A stretch of DNA of 29,014 nucleotides from DASXSB01 sp036506275. Lineage in GTDB: Bacteria; Methylomirabilota; Methylomirabilia; Rokubacteriales; CSP1-6. Position 1 is the first letter of the stretch. Each line of letters starts with the position of its first letter. Position numbers and translations under genes: made by a program. The stretch spans positions 1-29,014 of the forward strand of contig DASXSB010000127.1 in assembly GCA_036506275.1 (NCBI GenBank), in the 5' to 3' direction. Of the stretch, positions 8,082-14,336 are shown piece after piece. The notes under the pieces were generated by a model. That model ran no database searches. It was given only the letters and a program-made list of their open reading frames with translations, and was not told the origin of the DNA.

Positions 8082-8125
8082 GCGACTGGCCGTCGTCGTA
8101 CGCTCGACCGCGAACGTCGGCGCGC

Positions 8126-8995
8126 TCAGCGGCCGCTCCCCCGCGTGAACAGCCCCGCGGGCCGGAAGACGAGCACGGCCAGGAACACCAGATGCCCGGT
8201 GAGCACGCCCCACGCGGGAGAGAACTTCGCCCCCACCGTTTGCGCCACGCCGAGCAGGACGCCGCCGACGAGCGTGCCCCACAGCGACCCGAGGCCGCCG
8301 ATGATGACGGCCTCGAAGGCGAACAGGAGCCGATCGGGGCCGCTGCTGAACGTGAAGGTGGTGCGGATGCCGAGAAGGATGCCGGCCACGGCGAGCACCG
8401 CGAAGGCGAGCGCCATGGCGACGCCGTACAGGCGACGGTGATCGATGCCCATGAGCTGCGCGGTCTCCTGATCGTCGGAGGTGGCGCGGAACGCGCGGCC
8501 CAGCGACGTCCGTCCGATGATCAGCTCGAGACCGGCCAGGATCATGACGGCGGCGACGAACGTCAGCAGCGGGAACCAGCCCACGGCGAGACCGCCGCCG
8601 AGGGCCATGCTCGCGGTCTCGATCCCGCCCGGGTTGAGCCGCCGCGAATCCGCGGAGAAAATCTGCAGCAGCAAATTCTGGATGATGATCGAGAACCCGA
8701 ACGTGACGAGCACGGGCGGGAGCAAGCCGCGCCCGAGGGTGCGATTGAGAACGCCGCGCTGTACGACGTAACCGCCGGCGGCCATGAGCGGCACGATCGC
8801 GATCGGCGCCAGCAGCGGATTGAGTCCGGTGGTGTCCACGAGCACGAGCGCCAGGAAGGCGGCGACGATGCTGAAATCGCCGTGGGCGAGATTGACGAGG
8901 CGCATGACGCCGAAGATCAGCGAGAGCCCGGCCGCGAACAGCGCGTAGAGACCACCGAGCAGCACGCCCTGCACGGCCGCATCGACCCACCCCAC
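8126..8995 (-). CDS. livH: branched-chain amino acid-type ABC transporter permease LivH
   Basis: The 289-residue protein starts at GTG 8995, 3 nt after the livF stop. It shows the LivH pattern: GVLLGGLYALFAAGLSLIFG followed by MRLVNLAHGDFSIVAAFLA, the long loop ending LGRAFRATSDDQETAQLMGI (EAA-like contact with the ATPases), then FEAVIIGGLGSLWGTLVGG and the closing RPAGLFTR. About eight membrane segments are visible. LivH pairs with LivM in the inner membrane. The Shine-Dalgarno is weak, consistent with translational coupling inside the operon. Nothing looks truncated or unusual. Confidence 0.92.
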   Translation of the reverse strand: MGWVDAAVQGVLLGGLYALFAAGLSLIFGVMRLVNLAHGDFSIVAAFLALVLVDTTGLNPLLAPIAIVPLMAAGGYVVQRGVLNRTLGRGLLPPVLVTFGFSIIIQNLLLQIFSADSRRLNPGGIETASMALGGGLAVGWFPLLTFVAAVMILAGLELIIGRTSLGRAFRATSDDQETAQLMGIDHRRLYGVAMALAFAVLAVAGILLGIRTTFTFSSGPDRLLFAFEAVIIGGLGSLWGTLVGGVLLGVAQTVGAKFSPAWGVLTGHLVFLAVLVFRPAGLFTRGSGR

Positions 8996-8998
8996 CGC

Positions 8999-9697
8999 TC
9001 AGGTTCCGAAGTAGGCGGCCGTGATCAGCGACCGCGTGAGATCGGCGGGACGGCCGGCGAGGGACACCGCGCCCTTGCGGAAGCAGTACACGTGCTGCGC
9101 CACCTGGAGCACCTGGCTCACGTCCTGCTCCACGATGAGGGCGGTGGTGCCACCGGCGACGATGGCGGGAAGCGCGCGATAGATCGCGCTCACCACCACG
9201 GGAGCGAGGCCGAGCGAGATCTCGTCCAGGAGCAGCAGGCGCGGATTCGTCATGAGGCCGCGGCCGATGGCCAGCATCTGCTGCTGACCTCCGGACAGCG
9301 TGGTGCCGCGCTGCCGACGCCGCTCGCCGAGGATGGGGAACAGCTCGCACACGCGCGCCAGGGTCCACGGTCCGGGGCGGCGGCGGAACGCGCCGATCTG
9401 GAGATTCTCCTCCACGGTGAGGCTCGGGAAGATCTTGCGTCCCTCGGGGACGAGGGCGATGCCGCGCGCCACCAGCTCGTGGGCGGGACGGCCGCCCACG
9501 GGCTCTCCCGCGAAGCGGATCGCGTCGCCGTCCACGGGTATCAACCCCGCCACCGCGCGCAGGAACGTCGTCTTTCCCGCCCCGTTGGAGCCGATCACCG
9601 CCACCACCTCGCCGTCGCCGACGTCGAGAGAGACGCCGAAGAGGGCCTGGAAGTCGCCGTAGAACGCGCGGAGGTCGCGCACCGAGAGAAGCGTCAT
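8999..9697 (-). CDS. livF: ABC transporter ATPase LivF
   Basis: The 232-residue ATPase has Walker A GSNGAGKTTFL, Q-loop region EGRKIFPSLTVEENL, the ABC signature LSGGQQQMLAIGRGL and Walker B LLLLDEISLGLAP. EGR..FPSLTVEENL and the short length are typical of LivF rather than LivG. The ATG at 9697 overlaps the livG stop as ATGA, so translation is coupled. It energises the LivHM permease together with LivG. Start choice is firm because the overlap and the first residues (MTLLSVRDLRAFYGDFQALF) match family members. Confidence 0.92.
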   Translation of the reverse strand: MTLLSVRDLRAFYGDFQALFGVSLDVGDGEVVAVIGSNGAGKTTFLRAVAGLIPVDGDAIRFAGEPVGGRPAHELVARGIALVPEGRKIFPSLTVEENLQIGAFRRRPGPWTLARVCELFPILGERRRQRGTTLSGGQQQMLAIGRGLMTNPRLLLLDEISLGLAPVVVSAIYRALPAIVAGGTTALIVEQDVSQVLQVAQHVYCFRKGAVSLAGRPADLTRSLITAAYFGT

Positions 9698-10413
9698 TCG
9701 ACGTCGATGCCGAGGTATACCTTCTGGACGTCGGGATGCGCCATGACCGCGTCCACGGGACCGTCCACGATGAAGCGACCGAAGTCGATGGCGACGAGGC
9801 GATCCACGATCGAGCGCAGCGCGTGGACGATGTGCTCGATCCAGAGGATGGCCACGCCGCCGTCGCGGATGGCCGCAATCACGGGCAGCAGCTCCTGGAT
9901 CTCGGCCTCGGTGAGTCCGCCCGCGATCTCGTCCAGCAGCAGCAAGCGCGGCTCCGTCGCGAGCGCACGCGCCAGCTCGAGGCGCTTGCGCTCGAGCAGC
10001 GTCAGCGTCCCCGCCAGCCGGTTCGACCGGTCGCCGAGACCGGTGGTGTGGAGAATGCCCACGCAGGCGCCGTAGACGTCGCGCTCGCGGCGGCCGCGGC
10101 CATAGATGGCGCCGACGAGCGTGTTCTCGAACACGGTCATGGCCTCGAACGGATGCGGGATCTGGTGCGTGAGCGCAATGCCCGCCCGGCATCGCGCGTG
10201 AGGCGCGGTGCCCGTCACGTCGAGGCCATCGAAGCGGATGACGCCCGCGTCGGGACGGAGGCGGCCGATGACCAGGTTCAGCATCGTCGTCTTGCCGGCC
10301 CCGTTGGGCCCGATGACGCCCACTGCTTCCCCGGCCGTCATCGCGAGACTCAGCTCATCGATCACCCGCAGGGAGCCGAACGACTTCGAGACGCGCTCCA
10401 GAGCAAGGAGCGT
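9694..10413 (-). CDS. livG: ABC transporter ATPase LivG, with no standard start codon
   Basis: The coding frame is clear: LLALERVSKSFGSLRVIDEL, Walker A GPNGAGKTTMLN, ALTHQIPHPFEAMTVFENTL, a signature-like segment LTLLERKRLELARAL (LTLLE in place of LSGGQ, as in some LivG proteins) and Walker B LLLLDEIAGGL. No ATG, GTG or TTG lies in frame at the expected N-terminus. ACG at 10413-10411 stands exactly where relatives have Met (the next residues are LLALERV), 6 nt after the first AGGAGG of AGGAGGAGG; that string begins in the stop codon of the preceding gene. CTG at 10401 is another option. I annotate from the ACG, giving about 239 residues. Either a non-AUG start is used, or an A-T-G was changed by mutation or sequence error. 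Upstream is the substrate-binding protein; downstream livF overlaps by 4 nt. Confidence 0.85.
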   Translation of the reverse strand, partial: TLLALERVSKSFGSLRVIDELSLAMTAGEAVGVIGPNGAGKTTMLNLVIGRLRPDAGVIRFDGLDVTGTAPHARCRAGIALTHQIPHPFEAMTVFENTLVGAIYGRGRRERDVYGACVGILHTTGLGDRSNRLAGTLTLLERKRLELARALATEPRLLLLDEIAGGLTEAEIQELLPVIAAIRDGGVAILWIEHIVHALRSIVDRLVAIDFGRFIVDGPVDAVMAHPDVQKVYLGIDVE

Positions 10414-10423
10414 CGGCCTCCTC

Positions 10424-11740
10424 CTATGCCCGGCGCAGCGGACGCAGCTTGCCGCCGGTGGGGATGGCGGGCGCGGTCTTGTTGTTGGTGATCGTGATGT
10501 CGAAGCGCCCGTCCTTGCCGCGCACCCACTGGCCACCGACGAGCGGCGTCTTGCTCACGTTCGGCACCGGGCCCTGGCCCCACGCCACGGGCCCCACGAT
10601 GGTCTTGAGGTTCGTGCTCTTGATGGCGGCGGCGATGGCGCTCTTGTCGTCGACGCTCGCCGTCCGCTTCAGCACGTCGACGGCGACCTCGAAGAGGGCG
10701 TGGATGAAGCCGAGCGGCTGCGTCCACTGCTTGCGCGTCTCCTTCGTGTAGTCGGCGGCGAGAGCGGCCGCGGACGCGTTCGTGAGCGACGACGTGAACG
10801 GATGCCGCGGCGTCCACCACACTTCCGTGGAGAGGCCATCGCCGAGCTCGCCGAGCGCTTCCACCGAGCGCGGGAAGAGCAGCGCCTTGCCGACGGTGGC
10901 CACCTTGGGGCGGAAGCCTTGCTGGGCGGCTTGCTTCCAGAACGTCGTGAAGTCCGGCGGCAAGGGCACGCCGGTGACAATGTCGGCGTTGGCGCTCTTG
11001 AAGGCCGAGATCTGCGCCGAGAAATCGTCGGTGCGGTTGGGGAAGCGGCCGGGGTCGACGACCTTGTAGCCGGCGGAGGCGAGCGCGGGCGGAAAGCCGC
11101 GCTGGGGATCGCTCCAGGCGTTGCCGTCGCCGTCGTTCGGCCACAGCGCTCCCACCACCTTGTTCGTCTCCACCGAGTTCCACATCTCCACGAACACCGC
11201 GATGATGTCTTCGAGCCCCCAGAAGAAGTGATACGTCCACTTGAAGCCCGTCTCCGGCTTGCCGCCACGCGCGAAGAACCAGGGCTGCCACGGGCACACG
11301 CTGGAGATGGCGGGCGTGCCGTTCACCTCGCACTGGTCGGAGACCGGATTCGTGGTCTCCGGCGTGCTCGCCACCAGCATGAGGTCGACCTTGTCCCCGA
11401 GGATGAGCCGCGAGGCGACCTCGGCGGCGCGGTTGGGATCCGACTGGCTGTCGCGGACGACGATGTCGATGGGGTACGTCCGGTCGCGGATGGCGAGCCC
11501 TTTGCCGAGTGCCTTGCGGATGCCGCCGATCACGAAGTTGTCCGCTTCGCCGAATCCCGCCAGCGGCCCCGTCTGCGGGCTCACGTAGCCGAGCTTGAGC
11601 GTGCGGGCGCGCGCCTGCGCCGACGCCCGCCTCGGCACCAGCACGGGCGCCGCCGCCACGCCGGACGCGAGGCGAACGAAATCCCGGCGCGTGAGCGGCC
11701 GGGCCGCGGCCGGACAGTCGGAGGTCGTCTCTCTCGTCAT
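10424..11740 (-). CDS. Tat-exported substrate-binding protein of a Liv/HAAT transporter
   Basis: The 438-residue protein starts at ATG 11740 with GAGGA 6-7 nt upstream. Its N-terminus carries a twin-arginine signal (LTRRDFVRLASGVAAAPVL, then a cleavage-like SAQA), so it is exported folded. The mature part opens LKLGYVSPQTGPLAGFGEAD, the periplasmic-binding fold type I entry of LivK-like proteins, and is followed by the usual two-lobe sequence (VVRDSQSDPNRAAEVASRL, DLMLVASTPETTNPVSDQCE). Ligand cannot be read from sequence. An unusually long, Trp/Phe-rich segment (PWQPWFFARGG, TYHFFWGLEDI) might suit an aromatic ligand; this is inference. It sits between the hydroquinone dioxygenase genes and livGFHM in one strand run, with gaps of 46 and 10 nt, which supports transport of the dioxygenase pathway's precursor. 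Confidence 0.88.
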   Translation of the reverse strand: MTRETTSDCPAAARPLTRRDFVRLASGVAAAPVLVPRRASAQARARTLKLGYVSPQTGPLAGFGEADNFVIGGIRKALGKGLAIRDRTYPIDIVVRDSQSDPNRAAEVASRLILGDKVDLMLVASTPETTNPVSDQCEVNGTPAISSVCPWQPWFFARGGKPETGFKWTYHFFWGLEDIIAVFVEMWNSVETNKVVGALWPNDGDGNAWSDPQRGFPPALASAGYKVVDPGRFPNRTDDFSAQISAFKSANADIVTGVPLPPDFTTFWKQAAQQGFRPKVATVGKALLFPRSVEALGELGDGLSTEVWWTPRHPFTSSLTNASAAALAADYTKETRKQWTQPLGFIHALFEVAVDVLKRTASVDDKSAIAAAIKSTNLKTIVGPVAWGQGPVPNVSKTPLVGGQWVRGKDGRFDITITNNKTAPAIPTGGKLRPLRRA

Positions 11741-11786
11741 CGTCGTCCTCGGCGTCGGAGCGAGGGCGGCGGCGGCGCCGCCCCGC

Positions 11787-12773
11787 TCAGAAATCGACGG
11801 GGTTCGTGGGGAGCTTGCCACTCGAGATGAGCGCGGGGATGTCGGACGATCCGTTCTCCCACACGAGCAGCATGGCGCGCTTGGGCGCGTATCCCTGGTG
11901 GCGGATGTCGGCGGGCATCGCGGCCACGTCGCCCGGCTTCATGACGACCTTGGCGCGCACGCGTCCGGTGTCGCGGTCCTCCACGTCCCAGTAGATCTGG
12001 TCGCTGAGCTGCACGAACCACTCCACGCGGTCGTTGCCGTGGATGACGGGGAGGATGTACTCCTCCGTGGTCGGGCAGTAGAGGCTGTTCTTGCACACGG
12101 ACACGATCGACGGATTCCACGTCACGTCGGAGCGGGAGAGATACGCGAACAGGTTGAACGCGCTCACCTGGCCCTCGAATCCGGGCTCGGCGTGGATCTC
12201 GGGCTCGTCCTGGGGCACGTCCGCGAAGTGCCGGTTGATCCGGAAGCCGTTCGCATCCGAGCGCAGCCGCTCGTCGCCGGGAACGCTGACCATGCGCTTG
12301 GCCGTCACGCGCCGGCGTCCGGTGGCGCGCGTGTTGTCGCCGTGCTTGGGGCCGAACGCGCTGCCCGTCTCGTGCGGGCTCGCAAAGGGATCGAAGGTCG
12401 AGTTGGTCCAGTCGTCGAGCATGGCCTTGAAGGTGGCCATGATGACGTCGCTGTCGAACGTCTCCAGGTGGTCGAGCTCAGCCTTGCGGTAGGCGTCGTT
12501 GTAGCGCCCCGCGAAGAGGTCGACGGTGCCGTAGTGGTTGACGGTGCCCACCACGCCGTCGAAGTTCACGATGCCGTAGAAGAACCCCCACGCCACGTCC
12601 CGCTGGAGCGCGCGCAGGAAGGCGTCCGCCGACATCACGTGACGGCCCGTGGGCCACTTGACGTGCACGAAGTACTCGTCGCGGCTGAACGTGAATTCGC
12701 CGAGGCTGAAGCTCTTGTATCCGTGCGCGTTGGGCTCGGTGGCGCGCACGGCGGAAGCGGTGGCGACGGCCAT
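11787..12773 (-). CDS. hapD: hydroquinone 1,2-dioxygenase large subunit (HapD/PnpD)
   Basis: The 328-residue protein matches what I know of HapD/PnpD nearly throughout: EFTFSRDEYFVHVKWPTG, ALQRDVAWGFFYGIVNFDG, GTVNHYGTVDLFAG and FNLFAYLSRSDVTWNPS. The enzyme is a cupin-type Fe(II) dioxygenase that opens hydroquinone between C1 and C2 to 4-hydroxymuconic semialdehyde. His245, Glu251 (HGNDRVE) and His292 (DIRHQGY) have exactly the spacing of the iron ligands reported for PnpD (258, 264, 305), so the active site looks intact. AAGGAG lies 4 nt before the ATG at 12773. It follows the small subunit by 17 nt, giving equal expression of the heterotetramer. The next pathway enzymes (semialdehyde dehydrogenase, maleylacetate reductase) are not in the window. 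Confidence 0.92.
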   Translation of the reverse strand: MAVATASAVRATEPNAHGYKSFSLGEFTFSRDEYFVHVKWPTGRHVMSADAFLRALQRDVAWGFFYGIVNFDGVVGTVNHYGTVDLFAGRYNDAYRKAELDHLETFDSDVIMATFKAMLDDWTNSTFDPFASPHETGSAFGPKHGDNTRATGRRRVTAKRMVSVPGDERLRSDANGFRINRHFADVPQDEPEIHAEPGFEGQVSAFNLFAYLSRSDVTWNPSIVSVCKNSLYCPTTEEYILPVIHGNDRVEWFVQLSDQIYWDVEDRDTGRVRAKVVMKPGDVAAMPADIRHQGYAPKRAMLLVWENGSSDIPALISSGKLPTNPVDF

Positions 12774-12790
12774 GACTCTCTCCTTCTCCG

Positions 12791-13291
12791 CTACATCGTC
12801 TGACAGATCTGCGCCCAGCGAAACTGCGTGTCTTCGCCGGCGATCGTTTGCAGCAGGATGACGCTCGGACGGTCGGCGTGGAACTGATAGGCGGCGCCCA
12901 CGGGCAAGAGCGTCATGTGACCCCGGCGCGCGCGGACGCGGCCCATGGGCCGGCCTGCCGGCTCCCCGCGCAGTCGCACCGAGCCCTCCTTGCCCGCGGC
13001 CACGACGGCAGGATCGTCGAGCTTGCGCAAGCGGATCTCCACCTCGCCGTCCATCACGAGCGCGAACTCGTCGTGAGCGGCCGTCCGCCACTCCGACGTC
13101 CCTTCCGCGCGGATGGCCTCCAGCACGTACTCGAGGTTCTTGCCAACGGCGACCTTCTCGTACGGCTTCGAGTTCGCCGCCACCTCGAAGATGTTCGAGA
13201 AGGCGTAGTTCTTCGGATTATCGTCGATGATCTCGACGCCGCCCTTTTCGTAGTGGGCGAGCGACCCGAAACGAGTGACGTACTCCGGCAT
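12791..13291 (-). CDS. hapC: hydroquinone 1,2-dioxygenase small subunit (HapC/PnpC)
   Basis: The 166-residue cupin protein matches HapC/PnpC: FGSLAHYEKGGVEIIDDNP, YAFSNIFEVAANSKPYEKVA, HDEFALVMDGEVEIRLRKLD, RGHMTLLPVGAAYQFHADRP, and an end at WAQICQTM. The small subunit is structurally required and has no iron of its own in the known enzyme. The ATG at 13291 is preceded by GGAGGTG at 7-nt spacing. A sigma-70 promoter (13377-13349) and a strong stem-loop (13304-13320) lie in the 82-bp leader, so this gene heads the transcript that continues into hapD and the transporter genes. Confidence 0.92.
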   Translation of the reverse strand: MPEYVTRFGSLAHYEKGGVEIIDDNPKNYAFSNIFEVAANSKPYEKVAVGKNLEYVLEAIRAEGTSEWRTAAHDEFALVMDGEVEIRLRKLDDPAVVAAGKEGSVRLRGEPAGRPMGRVRARRGHMTLLPVGAAYQFHADRPSVILLQTIAGEDTQFRWAQICQTM

Positions 13292-13303
13292 CGTGACACC
13301 TCC

Positions 13304-13320
13304 GGCCGGCGATGCCGGCC
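13304..13320 (-). promoter_or_regulatory. stem-loop abutting the hapC Shine-Dalgarno
   Basis: GGCCGGC and GCCGGCC form a perfect 7-bp stem with a 3-nt loop. The stem ends immediately before the GGAGG ribosome site (13303-13299) of hapC in the short leader. It could set ribosome access or mRNA stability; no regulator site is recognised. Confidence 0.45.
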
Positions 13321-13348
13321 TCGCGAGCGCGTAGCGATCGGGTGGTGA

Positions 13349-13377
13349 TTTATCCCGCGTGCCCGCGAGACTGTCAA
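13349..13377 (-). promoter_or_regulatory. sigma-70 promoter of the hapCD-transporter operon
   Basis: TTGACA (13377-13372), a 17-bp spacer and GATAAA (13354-13349) read toward hapC. The -35 matches consensus fully. It contains the TGA stop codon of the upstream oxidoreductase gene. The predicted transcript start is near 13342, giving a leader of about 50 nt that includes the stem-loop. Confidence 0.65.
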
Positions 13378-14321
13378 GGGCCGCGGGACCGTCCGCCCCA
13401 TCCGGGCGGGGGCGGCGGCGCCGGCGATGGCGGCGCCCCGGCCGCGAGCCTAGCCGTGGAGCCCACCACCATCGCCGTGAGCTGAGCAACGACGTCTTCG
13501 ACGTCGGGGGCGGCGGGCAGCAAGCAGCGTAGATCGGTGACGCCGGCGTGCGCGAGCGCGAGCACGTGGCGCTGGCACTCCTCGAGGCTGCCGACGATGG
13601 CGTTGCCGCCGGCCTCGCCGAGGGCGTCGAAGCCGGGATCGCCGTGCGCGCGTCCGCGCGCCTCCGCCGACGTGCGCCCGACCGAGACGGGGATGACGAC
13701 GGCCACGCCGAGCGTGGCGGGATCGCGGGCGGCGGCGACACCGGCGGCGCGGACGTCGGCGAGCGCGGCCATCATGCGGTCACGCGGGCCACGGGGCAGG
13801 ATGACGTCGTCCGCGCTGGCGATCGCAAGCGCCGTGTACGCGGGAGCGAGCGCCTCCACCGCGATGGGCGGGCCTCCCGGTTGCGGCGAGCGCGGCTCCA
13901 GCGCGGCGCGGGTGGCGGCGATCGGCAGTTGCGCGGCGGCGCCGGCGAGATCGGCGCCGGCGGGATCGGCGCCGGCGGGATCGCGGCCGGTAAAGCCGAG
14001 CTCGAAGCGGCCGCCGCTGGCGAGGTCGATGGCGATGGCGGAGGCGATGAGCTGGGCGAGTGTTCGCCGCGCGGGATCGACGATGGCGCCCACCCGCAGC
14101 CGTGACGTCTCCCCTGCCGCCAGCGTGAGCGCCGTCAACGTGTCGAGCCGCGACACCTCTCCGCCGGGCTCGTGATCGTGCACCCACACCGCGTCCACGC
14201 CCGCGCGGTCGCACATCACGGCGAGGTGACGCAGCCGCGCGAAGGCGTGGCGGGGATCGAGCACCACGCCGAGACGGACGAGCCGTCCCGGCGGCGCCGA
14301 GCGGAGACGGAATGTCGTCAC
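13374..14321 (-). CDS. LLM-class (luciferase-like) flavin oxidoreductase
   Basis: The 315-residue protein starts at GTG 14321 with GGAG 8 nt upstream. It has the luciferase-like TIM-barrel pattern: VRLGVVLDPRHAFARLRHLA, MCDRAGVDAVWVHDHEPGG, LTALTLAAGETSRLRVGAIV, ASGGRFELGFTGR, and a late VGSLEECQRHVLALAHAGVT. Family members use FMN or F420 and act as monooxygenases or dehydrogenases; the cofactor cannot be decided here. A Gly-Ala-Asp-Pro-Ala tandem repeat lies inside, and the C-terminus ends in a Pro-rich tail. It stands 82 bp ahead of hapC on the same strand, so it could supply hydroquinone by hydroxylation, which is inference only. Its start codon is 15 bp from that of the divergent VWA gene. 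Confidence 0.8.
   Translation of the reverse strand: MTTFRLRSAPPGRLVRLGVVLDPRHAFARLRHLAVMCDRAGVDAVWVHDHEPGGEVSRLDTLTALTLAAGETSRLRVGAIVDPARRTLAQLIASAIAIDLASGGRFELGFTGRDPAGADPAGADLAGAAAQLPIAATRAALEPRSPQPGGPPIAVEALAPAYTALAIASADDVILPRGPRDRMMAALADVRAAGVAAARDPATLGVAVVIPVSVGRTSAEARGRAHGDPGFDALGEAGGNAIVGSLEECQRHVLALAHAGVTDLRCLLPAAPDVEDVVAQLTAMVVGSTARLAAGAPPSPAPPPPPGWGGRSRGP
13949..13978 (-). repeat. 15-bp tandem repeat inside the LLM gene
   Basis: Two exact copies of GATCGGCGCCGGCGG follow one another, with a diverged third copy after 13978. In the protein this reads as repeated Gly-Ala-Asp-Pro-Ala and keeps the frame, so copy-number change would only lengthen a loop. Confidence 0.8.
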
Positions 14322-14325
14322 ACGC

Positions 14326-14331
14326 TATACT
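14326..14331 (+). promoter_or_regulatory. -10-like TATACT just before the VWA start codon
   Basis: TATACT lies 5 nt before the ATG at 14337, and no Shine-Dalgarno is present. A transcript from this box would begin at or next to the ATG, as in leaderless genes. No -35 match was found. Confidence 0.4.
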
Positions 14332-14336
14332 CCGCC

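Noticed and set aside
7137..9878. A single 913-residue protein covering livM and beyond
   Set aside because: Only the last 330 codons read as a protein (LivM). The earlier part overlaps livH and livF in the wrong frame.
13949..13990. 15-bp repeat as a phase-variation tract
   Set aside because: The unit is a multiple of three and sits in a loop, so copy changes would not switch the gene off.
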